64,000 bases of DNA. Origin: Scortum barcoo (taxonomy: Eukaryota; Chordata; Actinopteri; Centrarchiformes; Terapontidae). The translations under genes were made by a program, and so were the position numbers. The notes under the pieces are model-generated. The model saw nothing but the letters and a program-made list of their open reading frames with translations. It searched no databases and had not been told where the DNA came from. Below are positions 32,301-47,300 of this stretch, one piece after another. How positions within the stretch are numbered: position 1 is the stretch's first letter; each line of letters opens with the position of its first letter. The DNA lies in NCBI GenBank assembly GCA_023238725.1, contig CM041538.1, positions 13,762,880 through 13,826,879 of the forward strand, written 5' to 3'.

Positions 32301-35300
32301 ATTAAGTATCCAGATAGATTTTATCTGCATACCAGAAAGGTATTCAGTGATGTGTGAAATGTAAATCTGCAGTAAAGATAAGGTGCACGTGGTGAGAAAA
32401 CAATGCTAGTGAATGAAACACTTAAAAACGCCACAACCAGGACACAAATTGTGACTGCACTGCCAGGTGGTCTACTGAGGTTAAAGCCACTGCACTCCTG
32501 CCTCTGCTGTGCTGGATTAAAACTGGGAATTGTAATAAAGCCTGAAATACTGAAAACTTTAAAATACATCAATAAATAGTTATTTACATACATACATTTA
32601 CATTTATATCTACTGCAGCAGACATGGCTAAACCCCCAAACTAACAACAATCGACAGAATTAAATCAGGTACTTTGCTCTTAGAGTTGACTAGTTCTTGT
32701 GAATTTGACCTCTTTAAAATGGAAAGAGTGAAAGCAAACCAGGAAATAAAACTGCATTTCCACTCACCACCTCCATCTTCTCCTCCTCCTTTTCTTTCTT
32801 TTCCTTCTCCTTCTTCTTGGCTTTGGCTGTGATGGAGAGAACGGCGGTGGATACCTGCCATGCAAAGCGAGAACAGAGACGTTTCCACAGTGTAAGACAA
32901 TACCATAGACACTCAGACCTTCTACAAACATGGCTTAAAATGTACAAAACTAGTCAACCACAAAATAAACGCTGTTTGGTCTTTTCATTACATTCTCCAA
33001 GAAGAGCATCTAGGATTGTGAAATGAAGCAACTGAGAAAAATAGGCCAGAGATGCTGAAATAATAAATATAACAGGCCAGAAAATCATGGGTCTGCCAGG
33101 GAGGTTTCAGAATTATTCACAAATCAATATGAAGCGAGGTCAGCTTTCTTCAACTAATAATTTAAGAAAAAGGAAAGCAAAACAAGCTGATTTGTTGTGG
33201 CGCCTCAGTTCTCACCTTCTCCTTCTCTTTCTCTTTGGGGACCTCCAGAGCTGGTGGGTAGGCAAAGGTGGAGGGCTTACAGTTGGAACGGTACTGCACC
33301 TTAGGCATCTGAAGAGGAAAACAGAGGAAAAGAAGACGTTCAGTAACTTTGCATAACCTGGCCATGATCTACCCTTCAGACCAGAAACATCAACTGATAT
33401 TAGTTTGTTGTTTGTAACCATGCGTCATGGGATGGCAATGCTGATTTGTCACTCCACCAAATTTTTTAATGTTAATCCTTACAATACATTCGTGGTTCCC
33501 GGAGGATGAATCCCACTGAATCTTTTCCATCTAGCTCTAACATGACATTTTTGCTTTTTGAGTGAAATGTTGGCCATTAAACCTGCCAAAATTCTGCACA
33601 TTAACTAGGGTTGACATTAACTTTGATATTCATCAATTACTAGTATGCTAATTCTTAACCCAATGAATCTTCTGGTCAATAACATCTCAAACAACTGTGA
33701 AATATATTCACTGCTATTTCCTAAAGCCAAAATTGATGCACAGTCGGTTTACTGTGACATGAGGCAAAAAAAATAAACAAAGAAAATAAAAGTTTACACA
33801 GTTGAGCAATACAACAAAAACAAAACAAAATATGCCCCTTTTCCACTAGTACCTACTCGGCTCGCCTTCGCCTCGGTTTGTACGCGTTTGTTTCCATTAC
33901 GTGTTAGTACCTGGTACCAGGTACTTTCGTAGTAGTAATACTACCTACTCGGCCGGGGTTCCAAGCGAGCTGAGTCGAGCCGAAAATGTGACGTCGGCAG
34001 ACGGCAGGCCACTGATTGGCCAGGAGCCGTGACGTCACTAGATACGTCGGGAGAGCGACTCGTTCATAAGAGTCAACCGCGCCATTTTTAAAACGCAATA
34101 ACAACAACAACGAACACGATCAGAGATGGCTGCACAGAAATCAACCCCGCGGAGCAACGACGAGGTGCAGACATTTCTTTGTCTGGTGGCCTCCATTGCT
34201 CCGTAGTCGTTTCGTGTTTGTGTCGCATAACAAATGACGTCGCTGGAGTTTCGGCCATGCGCGTTGCCAAGGCGACCCCACCCACGCTGAGGTGGTACTC
34301 TCTATTGTAATGGAAAACCGACCTAAACTGAGGCGAGTCGAGTCGAGTCGAGCCGATTAGGTACTAGTGGAAAAGGGGCAATAGTTGCTGATGACTCTTC
34401 TGTTGACTTAATCGAGTGTCTATGTATTTAAGCCTTACCAGACTAGACGATGAATCCTGTTTAGTCAACCATGTAGTATGAGTAATCATCAAGCACCATT
34501 TACTAGCACCTACATGGGCCCGAAGTTGAGACGATTGTATCAACTGCTTCCACTTTCATATTCATTTAGTATGGCACTGTCTGAGCCAGTGTTTCCTGTC
34601 CTTCTACTTCTTCCTTTTTGTTGCAGGTCTCTTACAGATTCCATGTTTTACCTGCCAAGATGAACCTGCTGAGGTCAAAATGTTGTCTTTTACCCAAAGC
34701 GGTAAAAATGTTCATGTTCCCATGTATCCATGAGACATGTATGTATGTATGTATGTACGTATGTTTCCTTACTCATAAAAATTTGCAAAGCCCATTTTTT
34801 CTATATTTCTTAAGCATTTTAAATCTTGTATTATTCATTCACATGCATGTTTACATCACTGGTAGGGTGTGAAATCACTGACAGGGCTATGCATCACATC
34901 AACTTTCACACTACCAATAGAAAAATATCTCCAAAAACTCCACAGGAAACATTTGACATTTCCTGTAACACTTGCTTTTTATTAAATGCATAATAAATGT
35001 TTCTGCAAGTAACAGCAAGTACTACTGGAAATAGCTTTGCTTAAATAGATTATTTAAGTTTTAAAGTAAAATTTACACTTAAGTGGTTGGACAAAAAAAG
35101 AAACTTATTACGACACCCTCACCTATGTAACCTTATGTAAAAATAAAAAAAGTGCTCTGTCAACTTTAGCCAGACAAACATAAAAGAAGATCTCCAGCCA
35201 GAGTAGCACCAGGTGTCTCCTGTTTAGTGTGAGCCTTCGAAATTATAACACTGAGTGACTAAACAGGCTCAGAGGAGCACAAGATGTGACCAGACCTTCT

Positions 35301-38300
35301 CATTTTTTATCACCTCGTAATTTAGCCGTTTCACTGCAGTATGGATGCAGCAGAGCAGCGAAGAGACTTCTTGTCTCGTCTCAGAAACTAACCTCCAAGT
35401 TTGTTGCTTAAAAATAAAACCAAAATTGATGAGGATCTTCTTTGTCCAACAGTTAGTTAGTTAGTTAGTTAGTTAAGTCTGTAAAGATTCAGGCTACAAA
35501 GCTAAACAGGTGCTGACGAGCCCTGGCAGGGTGCAGCACATGGTCTATTAAACCCTGCTGCCCCCTCCTTACTTCTGCACTCCATCCCTAGTGTATTATT
35601 TGGGGCTTTACACCAAATATATTCTCAAGAGCCTCGTAAAGCTTGGAATGCACAATACGAAAAAGTGTGTGGGTGTCCATGATATCAGGTGCTGCCGATT
35701 CGGGTAGCAATGGCGAGATAATGCCCATCTAATGTCAGTTTAAGACCCCAATATGTCACAGTGATCCCTTGGCATCAGTGTGCGAGTGGCGGGGGGCCAG
35801 AAGAGGCCTTCAGTCAGGACGCCCTTGTTATGGAGAGGCTGCTGGTGACAGTTGTTACCAAGGTACGAACCTAAATATTTTCTGCACTAAACACAGTGCC
35901 AAATACTAATTCAGCAGCCAAATTTAGCAGCCGCACTTTACTCCCCAAACTAATTATATTAACAAATCAAGGTTTGTGTATTATAATATTCTAATGATGC
36001 TGCATAGAGAAGATATGTGCAAGATCATCTGCTTGACATGGGAGATGACATAGGATGCCAACTAATAAAAGGAATTTCTGCTATTTTCACATTTCTGACA
36101 CACCATTGCGAGCCAGTTCAGTACCTTGAGGTCCTTGTTGAGGCCGATAATGGCAGTCGGTGTGAAGGCCAGTGACAGGAAATGAGAGAGGGGGAACCAG
36201 AACCAGAACTGGGTGAAGACCAGCAGGCCGACCATTGATGGCATGTGAGTGTGACCCGTCCTGGACTGCAGGGAGATGGTCACGTTACGTCCACCTGGAC
36301 AACAGAGGGCAGAGGAGGAGGAGATAGTTTCAGTGATATGACACAGACCTCCTTAATACAGCCATTAACCAGTTAAAAACCAAATGTTATGCAAAGTAAT
36401 GGAGTCATACAGCTTGTGATTATTGCAATTTCTTGAGTATTTCCTAAAATGTGTGCAGGTATGTGTTCATCTTAGTTCAAACAGTGAATCAACATCTTTG
36501 TATGTCCACTTCATATTTGACTTAATATGCAATTTTGTCACCTCTTACAATAAATACAGTCTTAACAGACCTCTTTACATTGTGGCCCTTTCAAAGCGAG
36601 GTGCAGATGTTGAAAGATAAACGAACTGCTTTATATGATGAGGTGTTTTGTTTTTACCAATATGGACAGAAATAGATATCCATTAGCTTAGAATACAGAC
36701 TAAATATCCCATTCATATGTTTTAGCTTCTCACAATGACCAATAAAACATAAATAGTGTGTAGTAAAAATATAGTGGAGAAGACAGAATGGATTTATCAC
36801 ATTTCTAGACTAGAACAAACCTTAATGATGATCAAAATATCAAAACCAATCACGTCACAGTTTGTTGGCAATCAGTACAGAGAAGCTAGATTAGTAACAG
36901 TAATATACAGTACTGTTACTCTCTTTGACATGACAGAAAACTGCTGCATTACACATTAACTGCTGGTGGCACAATTTTGATTTTAAATAGTAGGGCTGTG
37001 TATAAAATGTGAATCAGGACAGGGTTTAAAAAGAGCAGAGAGCTCAGCAAACCAGCAGAGTGATGAAAAGGAAAATGCATGCAGTGTAAACCTCATTCAA
37101 GCTAAAGTCAGTGACATGAAAATCTACAATAAGCACTCATCGCACTCAACTTATACAACAAATCTTGCAGTTTATAGGTGATCTGAAGCAAATACAAAAA
37201 AGTGAAAAAGAGTTTCAAAAAGAAGCCATAGACTCAACAAAATGTACTTTAGTTATATTTTCTTTTACTTTGTTCGGTTTTTGTGGGAATCTCATCACAG
37301 ATTGTGAAACAAACCCATTTCAACTTGGCACATGAATTGTAAAATGAGGGAGTGGGAGGTTAATGAGGGAAGAGATCAGGATGGTCACCACCCTGGTGAG
37401 GTTGTCTTTGGCTTCAACTTGCCTGATCTGCTGATACCAGGGCAGGATTTATATTACAGGGACAAACCGTTGAGCCAATTAAACCCAGGAATGCATTGTC
37501 TACAGCATCCTGCATTTAAATTTAAAAATAAAAAATTAAAAATAATTACCTCATTCATTACCATGACATGTGAACTACACAGGAGATTAATAATAAATTT
37601 ACTTCACAAGAGGTGTGTCAGCTGTCCCATAAATAACAAATTCCAAATAACAAATGCCTTTACCAGCTGTGTTGAAGTTACATATTACAGAGTTAACCTA
37701 AAGTTTTTTTTCCAAGGAAGAAATTTGTTTTTAATTCATTTTTTATCTAGGCTTTCTGTTTCATGGTCAAGAAAATGTTCCGCTACCCACTCACCACATG
37801 GTCACAGTATACACTCAGGTGCATCTAGCTAAAATTACTGTGGTCCAATAAAGCATCCCTGCGATAAATCCGACCTTCAGGAAGGTTATAATATTCCGTT
37901 TTTTGCTGAATCTGTATTGAAGAGGTGTTAATTCAACTTTTTGGTAATTTTGGAGGGTGCAGTGGTATTGAATTGTTTCTAGTGTTTTGTCCAACTCATG
38001 TATTTCTAACTAAAATTAACTAACAGAGACGCACTAAATTAGTTTTAGATAAATGGCTAACTGCATGTAACACAAAGTGAGGATGAATTTTAAGAGAGAA
38101 AAAGCTTTCACAGTTTGGTTTGAATTTGTATTTTATCATCCCATGAAGTGGGATTCGGGGTTTGATGCTCATGGTGGCCACTTACAGTGAAAAGTGTGTG
38201 CAATATCAAATAGAAACTTGGTCAGTCTTAGTTTTTCTGTGAAGCTGATGAAAAAGAAGGTGATTAACAGGGGGTCAAGAGAGCTCCTTGGAGCAGCACC

Positions 38301-41300
38301 AAAGGGTAACAGACCTCCCTTGGCCTGTCTGGGACAAACAATAGGGAGGTACAGCAGAAGGGAAGGAGAGAGGGAGGGTGAGGAAGAGAAGATAGGAGGG
38401 AAGCAGGATGAATCTATCATTTGTACAGAGATGAAGAGGAAAAAATTTCCTTTAAAAAAAAAAAAAAAAAAAAACTAGGGAGTTGCCTTTCCAGCTAAAA
38501 ATGACATTTGCCTAGACAAAACCAGTGTAATCCTCTGCTGTTTTGCTTTGTGCCCACTTTTTTCTGAGATCACTGAGATGATTCAGTAATGGGGCCTTAT
38601 CTTGACATCTGAACCAGCATTGAAACCGTTCCAGTCCCACAGATTGAACGTGGGCCAGAATGAGTCACGAGGTCTGGTCGCTGCACCACAACTTTCGTGC
38701 TTAAGAGTCTCTTAAAAACTTGAGAAGAGGTTGAGAGCACTTGACTGGCGGGTTCCCCCCCACCCACTGTTTTTGCCAACTCTTAGTCTGGTGAGCCAAT
38801 TTTCATTTCAAGGGGTTGGTGAAGGAGTTGGGGGGGATAAGAGTGACTCCCTAGAGGTGTTTCATGACAATATCAACAATCTACCTGACAATATCAACAA
38901 TCTACCTGCTTGTTGTGTGAAAGTCGCTTTGAAAGGACGAAACAACTGAACGCAGTAACGCAAAAAGTTTGAGCATGTCACTTACATAAGTGAGAGAGAA
39001 AGCACTAATGAAAGCTTATTAATGGATCGTATCAATTAGTGAGGGGCAGTATGTAAATAAGGACCGAACATGTAGGAGTAGGAGAGACAGAATGTGAGAG
39101 AACAAGAAAAAGAGACAGACATTTCCTGGGTAATGAGCACCAGGGATGGTGAAACTGAGCTCTAATCGCTTCCGCTTGTCAAATTAAATTCAATTAACTC
39201 TGCACCTCAAAAACGCAAAACCCCCTCCTCGAAAGACCAGGATACTAAAACATTCACACTGCATGAGCTTGAGCGTGTCTGACGTTCGAACAAAAGTGGT
39301 ACGTTTCTTGGATAAATGTGTTTAAACTGTAAGCTTGGCGCTGTGGGAGGAGGGGGAGGGTGACTATGAAAAATGACACCGGTTGTCAGGGTTTGTCTGG
39401 CTGGTCTCACGCAGGGTGATCACGGCATGTTTGCCGAGTTTATTGTGATTAACGTGGCTGATCCGATATATGATTGAGGTCCTGTTTGTCATCAAGATAG
39501 CTAATCTGCGCAGAACAACAGAAGCATCAAATAGTGCTGCAGAAGGGTTGGAGTTAATTGACAGGCAATTTTATGACTGATGAAAAATGTTAACAGGTCA
39601 TGACAGCTCAAAAACACATGTGCCATATTTATGCTTTGAAGTAATGGTGCAAATACTTGAGATATGCTTTACTTTGTGTAAGTTGCAACACCTGATAGTG
39701 TATTTAGACAGCAGCATGTAAACAGAGCTGGTTTCTTTCTTAGCACAGAGGGTTTCATGTTAGTGCTAGAAAATGAGTTTCTGCTTCTGCCTGCATTGAG
39801 GGTTTGTGTACACATGTGAATACGGGCGTGCTCTGCCTGTGTGCGAGTGTGAAGCTCACCATGTGATGATGTGCAGCTCTCTCAGACCTCACACACACAC
39901 AAACGCGCTGCATGCTTGTGTCCACAAACACCCGCGCAGACACACAAACACAGAGACTATCAGACAAACAGTAATCACCAAGGGGAGACCAACGGGCCAT
40001 ATGGCTCAGAGCATAGCAGAGCTGAGGTAGGAACGCCAGGCACTAATGCACCTTAGCATGATCTGTTCCAGAGACACGGTGCACGGGTGGTCAACTGAAG
40101 AGGGTTACTGTATTTGCTTGAGTGTGAAAGGAACTCAACTCAAGCTACGGCGCGCACACACAAAACCACAAACCCACATTACACTTAGAGCAGTTCACTT
40201 GTTTTAGTGTAATTTGGGTCATTTCGAATCCCTCTGAGGGATGCAGGAACAGAGGCAGACAGGACCACATACCGGTTTGATCTCTTGCTCAGTGACAGAC
40301 ACGAATAAACCCACTGCCCACTGAAGAGATCAAGCTGGTGTTTTTTCAGCTAGCAGACTTTTATCTCCTAACAGCCGGTATAAACGTGTAAATATGTCTT
40401 TGTGCGCTTCCTTCTGGAGACTGACCTGCATCGAGGATTCCCTGGGCCAGGATGGCACCAAACTTTGCCATAACATCATCATGTTTGTCGTTGATCACCT
40501 TTGCATAAAGCTGCCTGAACTGGTTCACCTAAAATAGTGAGGGGGAGTAAAAATATGTTAATGTACATACACATAAAGTGTTGTGGCTGGCCACTAGTAT
40601 AAAACAGTCATTATTTGTGTTATGATACTTGTGATGATAGAAAGGGTGTTTTTTTGTTTTGTTTGTTTAATCTGAGAATTATAGAATATCATGAGACCTA
40701 ACTTGATGTGAAATTTTGACATCTTTAAAAATGTGAACTTCATCTTATACTAGGAGTATTTGAATCTTAAAGACATCTCTGTTCTCTGTTTAAGGCTTGA
40801 CTATGAATACTTTGCAACACAACTGCCCTTCACCTTTAGTGAATGTAGTTTATGGTTGCATTTTCTTTTGCCAAGTCTGTTTCTCCCTGTCAAAGGCTCT
40901 ACAAATTAAAGGGTGAGTATGCATTTAAATGTGACTCTCACAGGCTGTAATGCAATTTGTGAAACTTGCAATCTGTCAGCACAATATTCAAACAAAGCCA
41001 CATCAGCGATGTCACATCTACAATGATGGTGAGCACCTGTGGGAGTCTCAGCACTAACAACATATCTCAGTAGCCAGGGTGAAACTTTGAGTAAACACTG
41101 CTCTGGATCTCGTTATCGGCCACTTTGGGCCAATTTACCTAAACTAGAGGTCTAAGACGTCTATCTACAACTATAAAGTGGAGCTGGAAATTAAAACGAC
41201 TATGAAATAAACAGTCATGGATGTAATATCTCCCGACATTCGACTGTTTAAAAAAAACTGCCTCTTGCACAATCCTACATAGTGCTGTAAGGACTGTTGC

Positions 41301-44300
41301 TGTGCAGATGAAGAGTATTTGAAAATGTGTCTGGTAAATCTTAACAGTCTATGACAAAGAATGACATGCTCCGAGGGTGAGTGCGTGCAGGTTTGCCTAG
41401 ACTAGTCACTCTCCAGTCTTCCATGAGACATTTCTTACCCCTCCCTCTTAACAGTTCTCACGGTTTCTGCTTTTGTTCAAGTCTTACCCTTTTCGCTCAC
41501 CTCACTCTTTTCTCAGGAAAAGCTCTACTCTCAGTGGCATTAAGCATAATTTTAAGAATCACAAGGACATAATGTCATTACACAGATAACCAACAACCCA
41601 CCCAGACAATAAACAGAAGTGCTCTTTGTGCTCTATACATTTTAACAAACTAGTTCACATTTAAAAAGGAAATTTCTCTGGGCGAGGTGGTTATCACTGC
41701 TGGCTTTAAACCAATGTCACTGATAACAATCAACAAAAGTGGTTATTTCGATGATATGTGAGAATCAATCAAGCAAGTCTGACAGAAAAAATGAAGCAAA
41801 TTGCAAACATTTTGCACGTACCTTGGGACAGGTGACTTCGGTCTGCTGGATCATGATGAGGGCAGAGGCAATGAGGGCGCCCTGTCTCACGTAATTTACC
41901 GGGTCGTTGGTCATGGGCTCCAGCAGATTGATGGCCTCCTGGGGAGGAAACAGCATAACAGAAAAGTTGGTAGTGTTGTTTAGGTGTGTATTATCCCCAC
42001 TTTTGTGGTGCTCATAAATAATCATCTGTTGACATGTTGACTGACAAATTATGTAGCAATGAATGGCTGATCATATTAAATGATTTGGAATGAAAAAAAT
42101 ATTAATTTTGATGTTAAAAAAAAAATTGGGGGTTAACAATTTGATCAAATGATTTTCCTATGTATGCATTTCAAGATCTTCTTGCACTTGGCAAATTTTT
42201 CCAATGGGATGAGGCCAAATTTCACGGGGCAGGTGTACATTTCTTCAAGATTTCATTTACTTTACAATTAACTTTAAGTCTGCAAGTATTCAACATCAAC
42301 AGGTGCTACATGAGAAACCATGTTGTTTTGTTTTGTGTCTATCTCAGGTGGCTAAACTAAAATGCAAAATAAAAGTAACAATGATGAACTGACCAACACT
42401 AAATGTTAACACAAAGCTGCATGTTGATTTGCTTGGTATGTGTTTATAAAAAGAGGTAATCATAACAATGACCTCTTTAGTCCTGTAGTAGTGGCAGGAG
42501 CGAAATCTTTTGATTTTTTTTTTTATTTTGTAAGATTGAAGCAGATATTAAACAAACAATTTAATGTTTCCTATTTCATATTCAACAGAGCAGAAGGGTG
42601 CAACAGGGGCAGTTTTGTTTGGTTAAATACAGGAAAAGGGATTATCAATAGAGGCAACCAGACCACACAAATTAATGACATTAGTGTCATCCATATCTCG
42701 TTGCCTGGGGCAACTGAGTAACAGTTACATCAAACCCCGCCTCCCTCCCATGATCACTGTGGACCATCTCTTTCCTTCTTTTATTTCTGCACTGTCTTTG
42801 TTCTCAGTTGAGTAGTAATGGCTGTAACTTACACCACCAGACTCGCAGGGAGGCGTCAGTTCCAACGAGGAAAGAGAAACAAACGAGGATGATGACAGTG
42901 GAGGTAAAATAAACCATGTTTCATGAGGGCCCCTTCTTCTCAGTTGGCTGAGACAGCCATGTACCGGGATGATAAGTTGGAGTGTAAAACCAACACCAGT
43001 CGACCACATCCTGTTCCTGATAGGTTGTCGAGGGATTTAATTGAGGGTATTTACTGTCAGGCTCAATCAGCAGAGCAGGTCAACACATAATGTGGTTGCT
43101 TATGATCCACTTAATCCATGTACGGTGGACTGTTTTCTTCAGGCTTGTGCCTCAGCGTGAGCTGAACTTTAAATTACGTTCAATTCAGTACTGCTAAAAC
43201 TGGCCAAAAGCTTGTGTAAATAAATGGAACTGTGCAGAACACACTTTAGCACGACACAATTTCCATTTTCATACATATTTATAAAACTGTATCATATGAC
43301 AGTATCCTGAAACACTGAAATGGTTCTTTTGAGTCTGTTTTTACCATTACCTTCACATACATATTTCTGGGTGAACAATCCTTTTACCATATTCACTAAA
43401 CAGAGCTGTTTTTAAGATTATCATTAGGCTGCAACATCAGCATAAAACAAACAAACTACACAGAAAGGTCAAAGCAATCATATGCAGGTCTTTCTTTTAA
43501 GCATAAAACAGATGAGTGTAGTCCAGTAAAAGTATCCAAAATGCAAGGTGTATAAATGATGGCACAGGAATGTGCTCCCTCTAAGTATGTGACCCACTTC
43601 TCTGGCCACAACATCATTACTCTCTCTAAGGACCCAATGTTCTTGAGGTTTTGTTCTGGAAAAACCAAGCAGTGCAGCTTTGGAGCTAATCAGCTCAGTA
43701 GCATGCCTCGGCCTGATGTGGATCTAAAACATTCACTTTGGTGCTTCAGGGGTCAGCATGCAACGAGGCATGACTCTGCTTTGGATGTGCCACCTGAGAC
43801 TGATCAGCCCACATAGTTAAGACGACTCAGGAACTGGCAGCACCCCCGACTTCTGTCTTCTTCACTCTCCTTTTGGGACTTCAATGAACCCAAACACGAT
43901 GACAGGCTACAGCAAGGTGAATCTGTGCCCATTTGGACAATTTTATCAGCAAATCTCCCGTGAACTTTCGTGAAATTCCTCAGTTCTGACCATGCATGAA
44001 AATCTAAGTAAATAGTTTAATAGCTGCTTACTTTATTTTTTAGCAACTGAATATACTAACCAAGATAATGTTTAAGGCAATTCAATCAAACTGCAATAAG
44101 ATTTAAAAATAGTCTCAAAGTAGATGAAGTTCAAAACAAGATGGCAGTCTTGTATGATCATCCTGGTATAATAACAACTTGTCTGTTGAGCAACAGCATT
44201 AGACAATTTCATGAAATTATTTGATCAAAACAGTGTTTCTCTGCAACTTCTGAAGAGGCAAAAGAACAAGCCTGTACTCGCTCATCTAAGACGAGTCTCA

Positions 44301-47300
44301 CAGAGGTGAGCCAGATCACATGGCTGCTCTAAAGAAAACCCTTGGTGCAGCGCAAATAGTCTTTGCATCTGTGACGCACATGTTATGCAAAGGCACAAAT
44401 ACAGCACATAAGATAAATGAGGACAGTAGATGCAATACTGCCTTCATGGATGAAAAAATGCAATCTAAACTTTTCCTGTTCAGAGATTTATGAGGAATAT
44501 TAATTCCAGCACCATTTCTAACAGGAGTATACTCTTTTGCAGAGTCATTAAAAAAGAACTCATTATTTACATCTTATTTTATTACTAGCAAAAAAAAAAA
44601 ACAAAAAAAAACCAGTTAATTTGATCCAGTCCATACGTGCGTTTCACTTTTTAGTATATTTAAGGGGAGCTGGAAGGTGAGACGTTGTAAATTCTCAAAT
44701 AGTGGAAGAGAGAATAACACCTTTATTTCACCTATATTTCAAACAAGTTATTATGATAGCTTTTTCCCTTTTGAACATGTTAGTGTTAAGCTGCTGTTAA
44801 AATAAAATATTGCTTTATGTGTTTCACAGTAAAAATCTGCAATGAATTCCGACGGCAAAAATCCTAAGCTGCTGTTTGGCTTTTATTTTGAAACATTGTG
44901 CCAAGTTTCATTACAGCAGCTCAACACCATGAGAGAAAACTACATAAAGTAACTGCTTTTTAAGTCAAAAAAGGAGGGTTATTAGAGGAGAGCCACTCAC
45001 CTTGTTGCCTGTCCCGGCACAGCAGATGCCCAGAGCCATGGCAGCGCCGCAACGAACATGAGGGTTGTAGCTCTCTGACAACAGAGACACCACACTGGGA
45101 CACTGCTCGGGGGTCCTGAAGAGAGACACAGAGAGAGAAATTAAGACTCCAGAAGAGACACTTGGAGTTAACCATCAACATGATATAGAGTTTAAGACAA
45201 AGAGTGTGGACTTCATCTTACCCACAGTGATCATAACATAAGAAAGACCTGCACTGATACCATGGGTTATGAGATCATTATGAGATTATCAGATCAAATT
45301 TTTCAAATCACTATTGTTTGGCTGAGGCACAATGCGTACAGGGTGGGTTTAAAATCTATGTCCATTGTGCCCACAAGAATATGAAGACTAAAAGCTCCAC
45401 TGAAGAGATGGATGAGGTGATTTGTTTCATTTAACGTAAAGCGCTTTGAGGCCTTGAGCAACACAGCCACATGAATCACTACAGTTATCTTGAGATGAGG
45501 GAATGTTTGTGTGGGCCATCTTTCAAAATGCTGCGATTTGTATGAATATGGGGTTAACTGGAAGAACACAAAGGACTAAAAACTATTAGGACAATAATTT
45601 TGATGCCAAAAGTGTAGCGTCTCTGTGATGTCGCTGTATTCAGAGAGCACCTACGTGTTACCTGTGTTAACCATGTAACTAAAGAACTACATCAGACAAA
45701 GTTAGAATATGAAAAGCTTCTAGAGATTCAAAGTATAGAGAGAAAACAAATAAAGAAGAAAAGTGAATGACCATGGGTACAAAATGGAGGGCTTTGATTT
45801 ATGTTTCTGAAAACTCTAAGTCCTTATGCATTTTCTCCCAGTGGTGCTGCTGCAGAAGAGGGAGAACAGAAATCACTGAGCCAAACCATTTAAGCCAGAC
45901 TTTTGGCTCGGGGTATAATTGCTGCGGCTCGACATGATTTCTTTCCAATCCTTGTGCTTCATAAACTGTCCGTTTGCCGAATCAAGTGGGCATTAAGGGA
46001 CGCTAATTAAAGTGTGCAAAAAAGGGGTCTATCTACTTTTCAAATAGTTCATTACAAAAAGCGAGATTCTGAAAAGTCAATAGTCTTGGTTTGGTGTTGT
46101 GGGTTACCTTGAACTGTCCAACAAAAATATCTGATTTGTGAGAAAAAGGAGGAAAAAACAGCGTAAGAATGTACGTGGTGATAAGTAATCTATTTTATAA
46201 CCAAGAATGTTATCTGACGGCTTCCTTGTGCACGGTGGTGGTGTTGATAACTCCAGTGCTGCCTGGGCCCGACAGACGAGCTGATTGTTGAGATTACTTG
46301 GTGCCTTCGAGGCAGACTGAACCGTTCTGTGAAATATAAACGGCCACTGGGAGTGAATCATCGCTAATAAGAAAAGAAGTCTACCTATTTAGAGTGTTAT
46401 AGGTCCAGTAAAGAAGAGAGCATAATAGATGCCAGCCGATATTTCTGTAGTTTTGTTTTGAACACAACTTTGCTGTATTATCACACTGTACAAACATGTC
46501 CCAACACCACTCCACTGTAACTCAAGAGACTGCTGTGGTTTCTTACACAGAACTGAAACATCACTGAAGAAAGAAAAAAAAAAACTTTTAAAACAGCTGG
46601 CTTTAGTTTGTGTATTTGCCTAATGATACCAAAGAAACAGACAAAGAAATGAAAAACAGCCAAAGAGAAACTAAACACCAAAAATAAATAATAAATACTC
46701 AAAAGTCAACTTAATACAGTTGTTGGTCTATAGGCAAAATAAAAAGGGCTTTTTACATTAGCAAAGACGGATTATAATGGATTGAACCAGAAAACAGAAA
46801 CCAAATATTAAATGTTAAAACACAGGAGGTAGAAAACTGTAAGGACAAAATGCTTTATTCTGAGAACAGAACATCTACATTGTATTGACCTCTCAACGGT
46901 CCATGAAAGTATAGAAGGTCCCTCCATCTATATTTAATACACCATTAATAGTTCGGCCTACATGTTCACAATGTTCAGTAAGCAGGAGGGACTGAAGATA
47001 TGATTTGGGTCCTTTGAACCAATAAATAGCCTCAATTAAGTCATGAAAATGATGTCTAAACAATATAAGCTTTCCTGGATTTTGTGTTTAGTCCTGTGCA
47101 TGGATATAGTGGCATGATCTCAAACATGATCTCCAGCAGTTCGTTTGGAATTAGAGGCTCAGCTCAAACACTACATGAGGATTATCAAGACCACAAATGG
47201 GCATCATTGGGAGATCCAGATCACCGTTTTGTTTCACCAAGGGGGGCAGAGGCTATTCTGGTGGTCTGATGAAGCCCGGCATCCATACTTGGATGCAGAG

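Larger units (their letters stand above)
33309..36124 (-). other. psmd1 intron with inverted-repeat element and simple repeats
   Basis: 2.8 kb. Holds a degenerate teleost repeat (33425-33585), the 548-bp inverted-repeat element (33833-34380), an (ATGT)n run at 34737-34764 and an (AGTT)n run at 35451-35475. The section 35520-35870 is less AT-rich but shows no open frame or splice pattern I can support. Confidence 0.55.

Noticed and set aside
34737..35475. CRISPR-like or regulatory repeat array
   Set aside because: The repeats are simple ATGT and AGTT microsatellites, and the genome is vertebrate.
37332..37832. 166-codon plus-strand open frame in a psmd1 intron
   Set aside because: AT-rich, no domain; frames of this length occur by chance in such sequence.
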